From Aequorivita sinensis (GTDB taxonomy: Bacteria; Bacteroidota; Bacteroidia; Flavobacteriales; Flavobacteriaceae), in NCBI RefSeq assembly GCF_006346335.1, contig NZ_VDMC01000002.1, positions 496,001 to 560,000 of the forward strand: a stretch of DNA of 64,000 nt, in the 5' to 3' direction. The notes under the pieces were generated by a model. That model worked only from the letters and a program-made list of their open reading frames with translations. It was not told where the DNA came from and ran no database searches. Position numbers and translations under genes: made by a program. Every line of letters begins with the position of its first letter. Position 1 is the first letter of the stretch. Shown here one piece after another: positions 8,765 through 17,796 of the stretch.

Positions 8765-9781
8765 CTACCACCCCACAGTAGAGCGGATAGCGTAGTGGTC
8801 GGAGAAGGTTTTTTTCATAGTATCAAATGATAAAATATCCAACTCTTCAGAAGCAAAAATATAATCAATACGCATGGGGAATTTTTCGAAATTGAAAGTT
8901 GTTCCTAGGCCATTCCCACGTTTTCTAAAGCTATCGTGCATACCTTCTTTTAATTTTCTATAGGTATAAGAAAAAGGAGTGTTATTGAAATCACCTGCAA
9001 TAATAATCGGGTACGATACTTTAGCTTTATGTGCATTTATTTCTTCAATTTGTGATTGCTGTTTTCTGAAGGCATAAGAAACCCGCTTCATCAACTTTTC
9101 ATTATCATTTTTTTGTAAAAAGCTAACTCGAGGTATTATACCTAAAGATTGTAAATGCAAATTATAAACTCGAAGGGTATCCTTTCCTTTAACTATATCT
9201 GCATATAATGCATTATTATAAGTTTCCGAAAAATCAAAATAACCTCTCTTTATGATTGGATATTTTGATAAAATAGCGTGACCTAAAGCTGCTTTGTTGT
9301 GTTTAAAATGAATGAATTTATAAGGATATGCTGAAAAGTCAATTTTATTGCCCTTATAAAACTCCTGAATGCAAACGATATCGGGATCTTCTTCAGAGAG
9401 AATTTCAGTCATAATATCAAAAGCTTCATCGTCTAAATTTTTCTCGTATGCATTAAAAAGTCGAACGTTATACGACAAAATATTCAAACTATTTTCATAC
9501 TGTGAAGCATCAACTTGCGATGAAATTTCATAAAAAACATTGAAATAGAAATATGAAATTAAAAGAACAGTAAACGAAACAAAAAATCGTTTTCTAAACT
9601 GTATTGCCCAATAAATAGCGAAAATAATGTTAACTATAATTAGCAATGAAACCACCAAGCTTAGCAAAGAAAGTATTGGAAAGGTCTTGGGAGGTAGGTA
9701 GGGTAAAACGAAAGAAATCAATAATAGAAATGCTGCGAGCAAGTTGCCCCAAAAAATCATCTTATTGATAAATCTTCGCAT
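8765..9781 (-). CDS. Membrane-anchored endonuclease/exonuclease/phosphatase family protein
   Basis: A 338-residue protein with about three membrane segments in residues 8-85, followed by an EEP catalytic domain. The catalytic motifs are SYNVRLFN (metal-binding Asn), IVCIQEFY (metal-binding Glu), IIAGDFNNTP (Asp and Asn), MRIDYIFAS and FSDHYAIRS (catalytic His). All expected residues are present, so it is likely active as a phosphodiesterase on nucleic acid, lipid or sugar phosphate; the substrate cannot be told. It begins four bases after the rhomboid gene stops, so it is probably the third gene of that operon. Confidence 0.88.
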   Translation of the reverse strand: MRRFINKMIFWGNLLAAFLLLISFVLPYLPPKTFPILSLLSLVVSLLIIVNIIFAIYWAIQFRKRFFVSFTVLLISYFYFNVFYEISSQVDASQYENSLNILSYNVRLFNAYEKNLDDEAFDIMTEILSEEDPDIVCIQEFYKGNKIDFSAYPYKFIHFKHNKAALGHAILSKYPIIKRGYFDFSETYNNALYADIVKGKDTLRVYNLHLQSLGIIPRVSFLQKNDNEKLMKRVSYAFRKQQSQIEEINAHKAKVSYPIIIAGDFNNTPFSYTYRKLKEGMHDSFRKRGNGLGTTFNFEKFPMRIDYIFASEELDILSFDTMKKTFSDHYAIRSTVGW

Positions 9782-9785
9782 GGAA

Positions 9786-10658
9786 TTAATCTTCTTTCCC
9801 GGCTTTAAAAAGAAAGTCTTTTTCTTCTTTTGTTAGACTTTCATAACCGCTTTTACCTATTTTATCCAAAATCTCATCTATTTTTTTTTGATAATCAGAC
9901 TTTGATTCTTTAGGCTTAGAACGCTTAGATTTTGGTTGTGTTGTACGGTGAACTTTTCGAAACGGTTTTTTTGTTCTTGGCTTAAAAAGATTGGCAATCC
10001 AATCCATGAAATTCTCGAACCATTTCCCAATATCATTACCTTTTGCAAGCTGAATTGCATATACATAACCAAAGACTGCTCCTCCTACATGGGCTAAAAT
10101 TCCTCCTGCATTTCCAGCTGGAATTCTAACTAAATCCAACACAAAAAGAAATAGCGCAATATGCCAAAGTTTGATTGTAAAACTAAATAATCGGAATGCT
10201 GTATTTGGAGTATATGTAGCTATAAATATCATTACAGCAGTAACCGCTCCAGATGCCCCAATCAAGTAGCCTCTACTTTCATTAAAAACAGGAAAAAGAT
10301 TATAAGCTACTACAAATAAAAGTCCACCAAAAAGTGCTCCTAACAAATATACCGTGAGCAATCTTTTACCGTTAAACAGGTTTAGCACAAATTGTCCAAA
10401 CCAGTACAACCATATCATATTAAATAGGATATGCAAGAACCCGAAATGCAGAAAAGCATAAGTGATTAAAGTCCAAGGCTTAGTTAAAAGACTTCCAAAA
10501 TCATCACTTAAAACAAACCAACGAGAAAAATAAAATTGACTAGTGTTTAAAAAGAAAGAGCCTAGATAAACTGCAAAAAATGCAATTGCATTAATCACAA
10601 TAAGCTTCACCAGTATATTGGCCGACTTGTATTTATCTATAAGATTGTTTGCTGCCAT
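9786..10658 (-). CDS. Rhomboid family intramembrane serine protease (C-terminally extended)
   Basis: A 290-residue rhomboid with six membrane segments. The catalytic dyad is visible as Ser136 in YLIGASGAVTA and His190 in GILAHVGGAVFG; HILFNMIWLYWFG carries the family HxxxN block. Residues about 215-290 form a cytoplasmic, Lys-rich tail (KPRTKKPFRKVHRTTQ) ending in a conserved-looking EILDKIGKSGYESLTKEEKD segment, which is common in Bacteroidetes rhomboids and may mediate interactions. It starts two bases after a second, distinct rhomboid gene. Substrates are unknown. Confidence 0.92.
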   Translation of the reverse strand: MAANNLIDKYKSANILVKLIVINAIAFFAVYLGSFFLNTSQFYFSRWFVLSDDFGSLLTKPWTLITYAFLHFGFLHILFNMIWLYWFGQFVLNLFNGKRLLTVYLLGALFGGLLFVVAYNLFPVFNESRGYLIGASGAVTAVMIFIATYTPNTAFRLFSFTIKLWHIALFLFVLDLVRIPAGNAGGILAHVGGAVFGYVYAIQLAKGNDIGKWFENFMDWIANLFKPRTKKPFRKVHRTTQPKSKRSKPKESKSDYQKKIDEILDKIGKSGYESLTKEEKDFLFKAGKED

Positions 10659-10660
10659 AA

Positions 10661-11395
10661 TTAATTCCAGCGATGGTTATCAAAACTATTTTTCTTCCAG
10701 TACCAAGCCATAATAAACCCGAACAATGCTCCTCCAATATGTGCGAAGTGTGCAATACCTGTTTGAGCTCCTGTAATTCCAAAAACTAAATCTAAAACAA
10801 TAATACCTGGGATAAAGTATTTTGCTTTAATAGGTATAGGCAGGAAAATCATCATCAGCTCTACTGTTGGGAACATCATTCCAAAAGCCACTAACACCCC
10901 ATATACTGCTCCAGAAGCACCCAAAGCAACTCCGTTGTATATATTGTACATACTCTGAATTGTGTCCTGAGACACATACTCTAAAATTGCAGTGTTATAC
11001 TTTCCTGTTTCCAAGATGTCCATGATTTGCTGCTGACTTAGTCCCGCACTTAATAAATCATCCATGCCACTATGAAGCTGGAAGTAATTTACAAGGGTAT
11101 AAATTAACGCCGAACCAATTCCTGCAGAAAAGTAGAAGAACAGAAATTTTTTCTGTCCCCAACGCATTTCCAAAGGTGAACCAAAAGCCCACAAAGCATA
11201 CATGTTAAAAAGTATGTGGAAAAAGCTGCCATGCATAAACATTGATGTAACCGGCTGCCAAAATTGGAAATTCGAGTTTTCGAAATAATATAAAGCGAAT
11301 AATCTCTCCGCAATTCCTCCTGTAAACTGTGTGCCTATAAAAAAGATCACATTCAGGATTAATAGAAACTTTACTGTATCTGTTATTCTTCCCAT
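10661..11395 (-). CDS. Rhomboid family intramembrane serine protease
   Basis: A 244-residue rhomboid. The dyad is Ser161 in GVALGASGAVYGVL and His219 in HFAHIGGALFG, with HILFNMYALWAFG as the HxxxN block. Between the second and third membrane segments it has an insert of about 40 polar residues (about 105-150, with MDDLLSAGLSQQQIMDILET), not present in the neighbouring rhomboid. The two proteins are clearly diverged, so this is not a recent duplication. It is first in a rhomboid / rhomboid / EEP unit, 92 bases downstream of mutL. Confidence 0.92.
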   Translation of the reverse strand: MGRITDTVKFLLILNVIFFIGTQFTGGIAERLFALYYFENSNFQFWQPVTSMFMHGSFFHILFNMYALWAFGSPLEMRWGQKKFLFFYFSAGIGSALIYTLVNYFQLHSGMDDLLSAGLSQQQIMDILETGKYNTAILEYVSQDTIQSMYNIYNGVALGASGAVYGVLVAFGMMFPTVELMMIFLPIPIKAKYFIPGIIVLDLVFGITGAQTGIAHFAHIGGALFGFIMAWYWKKNSFDNHRWN

Positions 11396-11487
11396 AATTA
11401 TTACTACCTCTAATTATAACAATGTGTTTTAAAACACCACATCTTAATAAACCTCGGTAAAATTATTTAAACCCCTAAAGGTTAATT

Positions 11488-13368
11488 CTACATAAACTTC
11501 TTATCCAGTTCATTTACGTCTAAAGTAATGAAAACTGGCTTATTGGTTGGGCTTACAGACGGTTCCTTACAAGCAAACAATTGGTTTATTAAATGTTCAC
11601 GCTCTTCGCTATTTAAAGAAACACCCGTTTTAATCGCCATACTTGCTGCCATCGATTTAGATAACATATCGTTCTGACTGAAGCCACTATCCGGCACTTC
11701 CTCTTTTATATCGTTAATAAGATGACTTAGCAAATTTACAACATGGCTTTCTAGTATCAATACCGGAATTCCGCTAATCTCAATAGTTTCATCTTTTAAC
11801 TCTGAAAAAACAAAACCTGTGTTCTCCAACTGTTCCCGTATTTTTTCAATAATAGCTACGTCAGGTTTAGAAAAACTAAGCTGAAGTGGAAATAATAACT
11901 GCTGACTAACCGCTTCTTTAACTGTTATATTCTTCAGCAATTCCTCATAAAGAATTCGTTGATGCGCTAGATTTTGATGAATTACCATCATTCCGCTTTT
12001 TAACGGACTTATAATGTATTTATTCTGAAGTTGAAACGTTGTTTGTCCACGCTCAGTTTCTTTATCAGTAAAAAGACTTCCCGTCACTTCTTCACTTTCA
12101 AACTCCATTTCTACGGCACTCAACGATCTCCCTTCGGCTTGTTGCGTGGTGCCGAAACGAGAAGTTTCATTTTCACCTTTTAGCCCAACATATAATGATT
12201 CCCAAGAAGATTCTTTACCTCTGTTAAACGGAAATTTTATATTTGCTTGTTTAGGTTTTTCTTTAAACGGATTGAAATCTCTATCAACCTCTATAGTTGG
12301 TGCTGTAGGTGCTTTTTTACTGTATTCATAAGGAGTGTCGAACCCTTTATCTCTTTCAAAATCGAGTACAGGAGCAATATTAAATTGCCCTAAGCTGTGT
12401 TTTACAGTTGCGCGAAGCATTGCATAAATAGAATGTTCGTCGTCGAACTTAATTTCGGTTTTTGTAGGATGAATATTGATATCTATAGAATGTGGATCTA
12501 CTTCTAAAAACAAAAAGTACCCTGGATGAACATCGTTTTTCATCAAGCCTTCAAAAGCTGAATTTACTGCGTGATGTAAATATGGACTTTTTATAAAACG
12601 ATCGTTTACAAAGAAAAACTGCTCTCCTCTACTTTTCTTTCCGTATTCGGGTTTCATTACAAAACCTTCTATTTTTAGAATCTCAGTTTCTTCACTTACT
12701 GGTACTAGTTTTTCATTTGTTTTACTACCAAAGATATTTACAATTCGTTGACGCGAATTTGACGATGGAAGATTAAAAACATCGCTTCCATTGTGTAGCA
12801 TATGAAAAGCAACACCGGGATGTGCCAAAGCTACACGGTGAAATTCGTCGATAATATGACGAGTTTCAACTGTATTGCTTTTAAGAAAATTTCTTCTAGC
12901 AGGAATATTGTAAAATAGATTTTTAACCGAAATGGTTGTTCCTTTTGGTACAACAGCGGGTTCTTGGGAAATTACTTTGCTACCTTCAATAGTTAAATGC
13001 GTTCCAATTTCTGAATCTTCAGTCTTGGTTTTTAATTCAACGTGCGCAATTGCAGCAATAGAAGCTAAAGCTTCTCCTCGAAATCCTTTTGTATTTAAAT
13101 TGAATAAATCTTCAGCCGATTTTATTTTTGAAGTTGCGTGACGTTCAAAACTCAATCGCGCATCGGTTACACTCATCCCTACTCCATTATCGGTAACTTG
13201 TACAAGTGTTTTTCCTGCATCTTTAACAACAAGTGTTATAGCAGTAGCTTTCGCGTCAATGGCGTTTTCCAATAACTCTTTTACTACCGAAGCAGGGCGT
13301 TGAACAACTTCCCCAGCTGCAATTTGGTTAGCAACGTGATCTGGTAATAACTGAATAATGTCTGACAT
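11488..13368 (-). CDS. mutL: DNA mismatch repair protein MutL
   Basis: MutL links MutS recognition to downstream repair steps. The 626-residue protein has the GHKL ATPase: ELLENAIDA (about 32-40), VTDNGVGM (about 58-65), KGFRGEALASI (about 94-104). A linker spans about 330-440, and the C-terminal dimerisation domain follows. In the C-terminal domain the usual nuclease motif DQHAxxE reads HQNLAHQ at about 464-470, and the CPHGRP-like motif reads SPTNKP near the end, so the nuclease site of most non-enterobacterial MutLs appears lost. It begins six bases after the upstream small membrane protein stops. Confidence 0.95.
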   Translation of the reverse strand: MSDIIQLLPDHVANQIAAGEVVQRPASVVKELLENAIDAKATAITLVVKDAGKTLVQVTDNGVGMSVTDARLSFERHATSKIKSAEDLFNLNTKGFRGEALASIAAIAHVELKTKTEDSEIGTHLTIEGSKVISQEPAVVPKGTTISVKNLFYNIPARRNFLKSNTVETRHIIDEFHRVALAHPGVAFHMLHNGSDVFNLPSSNSRQRIVNIFGSKTNEKLVPVSEETEILKIEGFVMKPEYGKKSRGEQFFFVNDRFIKSPYLHHAVNSAFEGLMKNDVHPGYFLFLEVDPHSIDINIHPTKTEIKFDDEHSIYAMLRATVKHSLGQFNIAPVLDFERDKGFDTPYEYSKKAPTAPTIEVDRDFNPFKEKPKQANIKFPFNRGKESSWESLYVGLKGENETSRFGTTQQAEGRSLSAVEMEFESEEVTGSLFTDKETERGQTTFQLQNKYIISPLKSGMMVIHQNLAHQRILYEELLKNITVKEAVSQQLLFPLQLSFSKPDVAIIEKIREQLENTGFVFSELKDETIEISGIPVLILESHVVNLLSHLINDIKEEVPDSGFSQNDMLSKSMAASMAIKTGVSLNSEEREHLINQLFACKEPSVSPTNKPVFITLDVNELDKKFM

Positions 13369-13374
13369 TAAAAT

Positions 13375-13659
13375 CTATGCGTAGAAAATGGATAAATCGA
13401 AATCAATAATAAATAGGAAAATAAGCACAAGAATTGCGATTATAGCCAAAAGTCTTAAATTGGTTTTTCTATCTGAAGACTGTCTTAAATCTGCCCAAGC
13501 AGTTCTAAATTTAGCTTTTATCCCTGTGTTTTCACCAACAGTAGTCCTGTATTGATCAAATTTATGACCTATTGAAAAAGGGCTACCTTCTCCGTCATAT
13601 TCAAAATGACGTGGTTTATAACTATACTTCTTATTTTTTCTTCTACCTATTAGTCCCAT
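13375..13659 (-). CDS. Small tail-anchored membrane protein upstream of mutL
   Basis: A 94-residue protein with a basic soluble part (MGLIGRRKNKKYSYKPRHFE) and a C-terminal hydrophobic helix at about 70-88 (LRLLAIIAILVLIFLFIIDF). I know homologues in Flavobacteriia that are sometimes labelled riboflavin synthase subunit beta; nothing in the sequence supports that, and the label probably leaked from the neighbouring ribH. Function is unknown. It is translationally close to mutL (six-base gap). CAAAGTTA at 13673-13680 reads TAACTTTG on the minus strand, a candidate -7 box 13 bases from the start codon. Confidence 0.75.
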   Translation of the reverse strand: MGLIGRRKNKKYSYKPRHFEYDGEGSPFSIGHKFDQYRTTVGENTGIKAKFRTAWADLRQSSDRKTNLRLLAIIAILVLIFLFIIDFDLSIFYA

Positions 13660-13772
13660 AATTGTTGTGCCTCAAAGTTACTCAATTCAATTCTGAATTT
13701 AAATGTTTTTTGAACAATTACTGTACCAATGGTGTATTCCGTTCACATTGGCAGTGCGTAGTAATTTGCACC

Positions 13773-13842
13773 CTTCGATTGCGTTTAGGGTGACAAAATT
13801 AGGATTTGAATCTAAAATTTCGGTTACTGAGCGAATTCGAAG
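13773..13842. repeat. Inverted pair of a dispersed CTTCGAnTnCGnTnAG repeat
   Basis: CTTCGATTGCGTTTAG lies at 13773-13788 and is followed by GGTGACA. The inverted partner CTGAGCGAATTCGAAG lies at 13827-13842. The two arms match at 12 of 16 positions and flank about 38 bases of AT-rich DNA. The arrangement looks like a decayed REP- or MITE-like unit in the ribH/mutL-side gap. A third copy lies at 34517-34532. Confidence 0.55.
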
Positions 13843-13857
13843 TATAAATACTAAATA

Positions 13858-14355
13858 TTAAAATTTAGAATCTTTGCGAAGTTGCGCCATTTTGATTGCT
13901 GCAATAGCTGCTTCAGTTCCTTTGTTTCCGTGCTTTCCGCCACTACGATCTATAGCTTGTTGCATAGTATTATCTGTAAGAACACAGAAAATAACAGGGA
14001 TATTCCCTTGAACATTTAAGTCTTTAATTCCTTGTGCTACGCCCTCACAAACGTAATCAAAATGCTTAGTTTCTCCTTGAATCACACTACCTATTGCAAT
14101 TACTGCATCAAGCATATCATAACTCTGAGTCATACGTTTACAGCCGTAAATTAACTCAAAGCTCCCAGGAACATTCCAACGAACTATATTCTCGTTAATA
14201 GCGCCACAATCTTTCAAAGCATCGAAAGCGCCTTGAAACATTCCTTCTGTTATTTCGTGATTCCATTCTGAAACAACAATCCCAAATCGAAAGTCCTTCG
14301 CATTTGGGATTGTTGTTTTATCGTAAGCCGATAAATTTGTATTTTCTGTTGCCAT
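13858..14355 (-). CDS. ribH: 6,7-dimethyl-8-ribityllumazine synthase
   Basis: RibH condenses 5-amino-6-ribitylamino-uracil with dihydroxybutanone phosphate, the penultimate riboflavin step. The 165-residue length is normal. Visible are FGIVVSEWNHEIT (substrate-binding Trp and Asn), VPGSFELIYG, IAIGSVIQGETKHFDYVC with the catalytic His, PVIFCVLTDNTMQQA and the family's C-terminal GNKGTEAA. The start is three bases after the stop of the TPR gene, so the two form one transcript. Other rib genes are not in the window. Confidence 0.97.
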   Translation of the reverse strand: MATENTNLSAYDKTTIPNAKDFRFGIVVSEWNHEITEGMFQGAFDALKDCGAINENIVRWNVPGSFELIYGCKRMTQSYDMLDAVIAIGSVIQGETKHFDYVCEGVAQGIKDLNVQGNIPVIFCVLTDNTMQQAIDRSGGKHGNKGTEAAIAAIKMAQLRKDSKF

Positions 14356-14358
14356 TCT

Positions 14359-15123
14359 TTATTTCATTGCTTCTGCACGACCGGTATAAATTTCGGCTTT
14401 TGCAGCTTCAGTTGAATTCGGATATTCATCCGCTATTTGTTTGAAGTGCTTTAATGCTTTGTCATTCTGATTTAAAGCTATCGCTACAATTCCAGCTTTT
14501 AGTAGGAAACGTGGCGTAGTAAATTCATTAGAGCGCATTTTTGCAGCTTCTTCGTAATATTTTAAAGCGTCTTCATTCTGATTTAGTTGAGCGAACGCAT
14601 CACCAATTGCACCTTTAGCTAGAGGAGCTAAAACATCGTCCTTGCTGCTAAATTTATCTAATTGAGCAATTGCTTCTTGATATTTATTAGTGTTAAGGTA
14701 AGCCATACCTGCGTAATAATGTGCAAGGTTTGCCGCTTTTGTTCCACTATAGTTTTCAATTATATCAATAAAACCATATTTACCCTCGCCTCCTTGAAGT
14801 GACAGATTGTATAGAGAGTCTTTAGCTGGAGCAGTTAAAGCTTGTTCCCAATAGTTTTGTGCTTGAAACAATTCGTTCATTGCTTCTGCCTCTTTAGGAG
14901 CTTTTATATACTGGTCGTAAGCAAAATATCCTAAAACACAAACAGCTACTACGATAATGAAACCTAAAATACCTTTCTGGTTCTTTTCAATCCACGCCTC
15001 CGTTTTAGATGCGCCTTCGTCAAGGGTATTAAACACTTCTGCAGTTGTGCTGCCGTCTTCTAATTGTTCTTCTTTTTCAACCTTAGTTCTAGGTTTGCCT
15101 CCGCGTTTTTTGTACGTTGCCAT
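14359..15123 (-). CDS. YfgM-like membrane-anchored TPR protein
   Basis: A 254-residue protein with a Lys/Arg-rich cytoplasmic start (MATYKKRGGKPRTKVEK), one membrane helix at about 50-70 (KGILGFIIVVAVCVLGYFAY) and tetratricopeptide repeats at about 125-250 (LAHYYAGMAYLNTNKYQEAI, then AKGAIGDAFAQLNQNEDALK, then DKALKHFKQIADEYPNS). This architecture matches the YfgM/TPR_21 group, periplasmic proteins linked to Sec translocon chaperones in Escherichia coli. The function here is not proven. It precedes ribH by three bases. CAAAAATA at 15144-15151 reads TATTTTTG on the minus strand, a probable -7 box 20 bases from the start. Confidence 0.82.
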   Translation of the reverse strand: MATYKKRGGKPRTKVEKEEQLEDGSTTAEVFNTLDEGASKTEAWIEKNQKGILGFIIVVAVCVLGYFAYDQYIKAPKEAEAMNELFQAQNYWEQALTAPAKDSLYNLSLQGGEGKYGFIDIIENYSGTKAANLAHYYAGMAYLNTNKYQEAIAQLDKFSSKDDVLAPLAKGAIGDAFAQLNQNEDALKYYEEAAKMRSNEFTTPRFLLKAGIVAIALNQNDKALKHFKQIADEYPNSTEAAKAEIYTGRAEAMK

Positions 15124-15412
15124 AGTTATTGATTATAGTGGCGCAAAAATAAAATTTTTAATGGAATTTAAAAGGATTAATATTTCTTATTTTTTATTAA
15201 TACTCAATCCTACTATTAATAGACCTCAAAGCGCCATTTACGTGCAATAATAAACCTTTTAAAATAGAATTTAAACAAAAGAACACAAGTCTTTAGACAA
15301 AATCACGTCAAACCTTGTATTTTTACATCCTTATTGAAAACAACCTCTAAAATAGTTCTCAAAAGCACTGATATCATCATGTGGGTTTAATTGTCCTAAG
15401 TCAATTTTTTAT

Positions 15413-16492
15413 ATGAATTTACAAAAGCTATCCTTACTTAACTATAAAAATTTTGAAGCCAAATCCTTCGAATTTGATCCCAAAATCAACTGCTTCGTAG
15501 GGAATAATGGTGTAGGAAAAACTAACGTTCTAGACGCTATCTATCACCTATCCTTTGGGAAAAGTTATTTCAATCCTATTACAATTCAAAATATAAAACA
15601 CGGAGAGGAGTTTTTTGTGGTTGAAGGGTTTTACGATAGAAAAGAAAGTCAGGAAAAAATTGTTGTAAGTGCTAAAAAAGGACAAAAAAAGATCATTAAA
15701 AGAAATGGAAAGGCTTACGAAAAATTAAGTGAGCACATTGGATTTCTACCCTTAGTGATAATCTCACCCGCTGATAGAGATTTAATTATTGAAGGAAGCG
15801 ATACACGAAGAAAGTTTATTGATGGTGTTATTTCGCAAAGAGATCCAGATTACTTACAAACTCTTCTCAAATACAATAAGGTATTATCACAACGTAACTC
15901 CCTATTAAAGTATTTTGCTGCAAACAACACTTTTAACCAAGATACAATTGACATTTACAATGAACAACTTCACAATTACGGAACATCTATCTTCGGAAAA
16001 AGAAACGCATTCTTAGAAGAATTTTTTCCAATATTTCAAAATAGATACAAGTCGATTAGCAGTGGTGACGAATCCATAAACTTAATTTATCAAAGCCAAT
16101 TACAAGAAAATGATTTGCTAACACTTCTTCAAACAAATATTGTAAAGGATAAAATCACGCAGTACACCAACTTTGGAATTCATAAGGACGATTTAATTTT
16201 CGAAATTGACGGACATCCTATCAAAAAGTTTGGCTCACAAGGGCAGCAAAAATCGTATCTTATAGCCTTAAAGCTAGCTCAATTCGATTTTATAAAAAAT
16301 CACACTAAAACTAACCCTATTTTACTTTTAGATGATATTTTTGACAAACTCGATGAAACTCGAGTAGAACATTTAATCACTTTAGTAGACAAAGAAAACT
16401 TCGGGCAGCTATTCATCAGTGATACTCACGCCGAACGCACCGAGGAAGTAATAAAAAAAGTACATCAGACATATAAAATGTTTCAGCTATAA
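15413..16492 (+). CDS. recF: DNA replication and repair protein RecF
   Basis: RecF, an SMC-like ATPase, works with RecO and RecR to load RecA at gaps. The 359-residue protein shows Walker [15 protein letters not shown] (about 29-42), the SFGKSYF block, [18 protein letters not shown] (ABC signature equivalent) and Walker [15 protein letters not shown] with the D-loop, then [10 protein letters not shown]. It is followed within 12 bases by a lipoprotein gene and then by a DUF721 gene. dnaA and dnaN are not here, unlike the classic dnaA-dnaN-recF arrangement. No clear promoter was found in the 289-base gap before it. Confidence 0.96.
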   Translation: MNLQKLSLLNYKNFEAKSFEFDPKINCFVGNNGVGKTNVLDAIYHLSFGKSYFNPITIQNIKHGEEFFVVEGFYDRKESQEKIVVSAKKGQKKIIKRNGKAYEKLSEHIGFLPLVIISPADRDLIIEGSDTRRKFIDGVISQRDPDYLQTLLKYNKVLSQRNSLLKYFAANNTFNQDTIDIYNEQLHNYGTSIFGKRNAFLEEFFPIFQNRYKSISSGDESINLIYQSQLQENDLLTLLQTNIVKDKITQYTNFGIHKDDLIFEIDGHPIKKFGSQGQQKSYLIALKLAQFDFIKNHTKTNPILLLDDIFDKLDETRVEHLITLVDKENFGQLFISDTHAERTEEVIKKVHQTYKMFQL

Positions 16493-16504
16493 ACTTAAGA
16501 AAAG

Positions 16505-16927
16505 ATGAATTTTAGAATAATACTATTAATACTTACTATCGTTTTATTTTCTTGTGAAAAACCTAATCCAGAGGAACAAAAGCAACATCTTAGCGGTTAT
16601 TGGGAAATAAACACCGTAGAAATGCCTGACGGAGAAGTTAAAAACTTTGGTGTAAACACTATAATAGACTATATTGAGATAAATGGCGATAGCGGAACTC
16701 GCACAAAGGTTTCTCCAAAATTTGATGGAACCTTTAATACAAATGGTGTAACGGAGGACTTTACCTTAAATATTGAAGAAAACCAATTAATCATGCACTA
16801 CAAAACTTCATTTGATGAGTGGAAAGAAACAGTAGTTGAAGCAAAAGATAGCACCTTGGTTTTAAAAAACAGAGATAATAAAACTTACACGTACAATAGG
16901 TTCAAAAAATTTGACATTGTAGATTGA
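16505..16927 (+). CDS. Lipocalin-like lipoprotein
   Basis: A 140-residue protein with a lipoprotein signal (FRIILLILTIVLFSC, Cys at about 17). The mature part has the small-barrel pattern LSGYWEINTVEMPDGEV, then TFNTNGVTEDFTLNI, then ENQLIMHYKTSFDEWKE and a final strand KTYTYNRF. This fits the lipocalin-like families frequent in Bacteroidetes lipoproteins. The ligand is unknown. It begins 12 bases after recF and is followed 58 bases later by the DUF721 gene; the trio is co-directional and probably shares a transcript. Confidence 0.75.
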   Translation: MNFRIILLILTIVLFSCEKPNPEEQKQHLSGYWEINTVEMPDGEVKNFGVNTIIDYIEINGDSGTRTKVSPKFDGTFNTNGVTEDFTLNIEENQLIMHYKTSFDEWKETVVEAKDSTLVLKNRDNKTYTYNRFKKFDIVD

Positions 16928-16985
16928 TTACAAATGTTGAGTAGTAAATGATAAACCTTAAAATTCACATTTCTAAAATTGAAAA

Positions 16986-17282
16986 ATGGCTAAACGATAC
17001 GCAGAAAATATATCACTTGGAGACGCTTTAAAAGAGTTTATCGGTAAAAACAAGCTTGACAAAGGCTTGGACAAGGTAAACGCTAAAGAAGCTTGGGTAG
17101 CCGTTATGGGTCACGCTATTGTAAAATACACATCCGATGTAAAATTGGATCGTGAGACGTTGTACGTGCAACTCACTTCTTCAGTTTTACGTGAAGAGCT
17201 CAGTTATGGTAAAGACAAAATAGTTAAACTCCTCAATGAAGAGCTGGGAAGAGAATTAATAAAAAAGTTGATTTTACGATAG
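16986..17282 (+). CDS. DUF721 / DciA-type protein
   Basis: A 98-residue protein of the DUF721 family. Visible are SLGDALKEFIGKNKLDKGLD (about 10-29), the hallmark AWVAVMGHAIVKYTSDVKL with the core Trp, a TLYVQLTSSVLREELSY strand-helix unit and the final VKLLNEELGRELIKKLI. DciA proteins of this family interact with the replicative helicase DnaB and are thought to be ancestral loaders. The protein is only the domain itself, with no extension. Proximity to recF agrees with a replication role but the function is inferred from family. Confidence 0.85.
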   Translation: MAKRYAENISLGDALKEFIGKNKLDKGLDKVNAKEAWVAVMGHAIVKYTSDVKLDRETLYVQLTSSVLREELSYGKDKIVKLLNEELGRELIKKLILR

Positions 17283-17305
17283 AGCAAAAAAATAATGTAA
17301 AAACA

Positions 17306-17334
17306 AAAACGCCTTCCAAATTGGAAGGCGTTTT
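17306..17334. terminator. Bidirectional terminator between the DUF721 gene and ndk
   Basis: Perfect 12-bp arms AAAACGCCTTCC and GGAAGGCGTTTT around a 5-base loop. A-tract and T-tract flank the GC stem symmetrically, so it can stop transcription from both convergent genes. Confidence 0.9.
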
Positions 17335-17357
17335 CAATATAAATATTTTGTAAATAC

Positions 17358-17777
17358 TTAGAACATTTCACGACCTGAGAAATGGAAAGCACTTTCAATT
17401 GCAGCGTTTTCATTGCTATCACTTCCGTGAACTGCGTTTTCGCCAATTGAAGCTGCATACATTTTACGGATAGTACCTTCAGCAGCATCTGCTGGATTAG
17501 TAGCACCAATTAATGTACGGAAATCTTCAACTGCATTTTCTTTTTCAAGAATTGCAGCAACGATTGGCCCGCGTGTCATATATTCTACTAATTCGCCATA
17601 AAATGGACGCTCACTATGTACTGCATAAAATGCTTTAGCATCGTTTGTAGTCATATGAGTAAGTTTCATCGCTACGATTCTAAAACCTGAAGCGTTAATT
17701 TTTTCAAGAATTGCGCCTATGTGTCCTTTTTCAACCGCATCTGGCTTTAACATTGTAAATGTTCTGTCTGTTCTCAT
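17358..17777 (-). CDS. ndk: Nucleoside diphosphate kinase
   Basis: Ndk moves the gamma phosphate of ATP onto other nucleoside diphosphates through a phosphohistidine. The 139-residue length is normal. Motifs: [13 protein letters not shown] (about 4-16), the ATP-binding block [17 protein letters not shown] and the active-site [12 protein letters not shown], with His in [17 protein letters not shown] is the C-terminal helix and tail. It is monocistronic, with its own promoter and a shared bidirectional terminator. Confidence 0.97.
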   Translation of the reverse strand: MRTDRTFTMLKPDAVEKGHIGAILEKINASGFRIVAMKLTHMTTNDAKAFYAVHSERPFYGELVEYMTRGPIVAAILEKENAVEDFRTLIGATNPADAAEGTIRKMYAASIGENAVHGSDSNENAAIESAFHFSGREMF

Positions 17778-17796
17778 TGTGTTTTTTAAATTTCGG

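Noticed and set aside
13375-13659. Riboflavin synthase subunit beta upstream of mutL
   Set aside because: The protein is a basic, tail-anchored 94-mer without lumazine-synthase motifs; the true lumazine synthase is at 13858-14355.
15124-15412. Small RNA or hidden gene in the largest gap
   Set aside because: The stretch is AT-rich with stops in all frames and no convincing hairpin; nothing beyond a -7-like box at 15144-15151.
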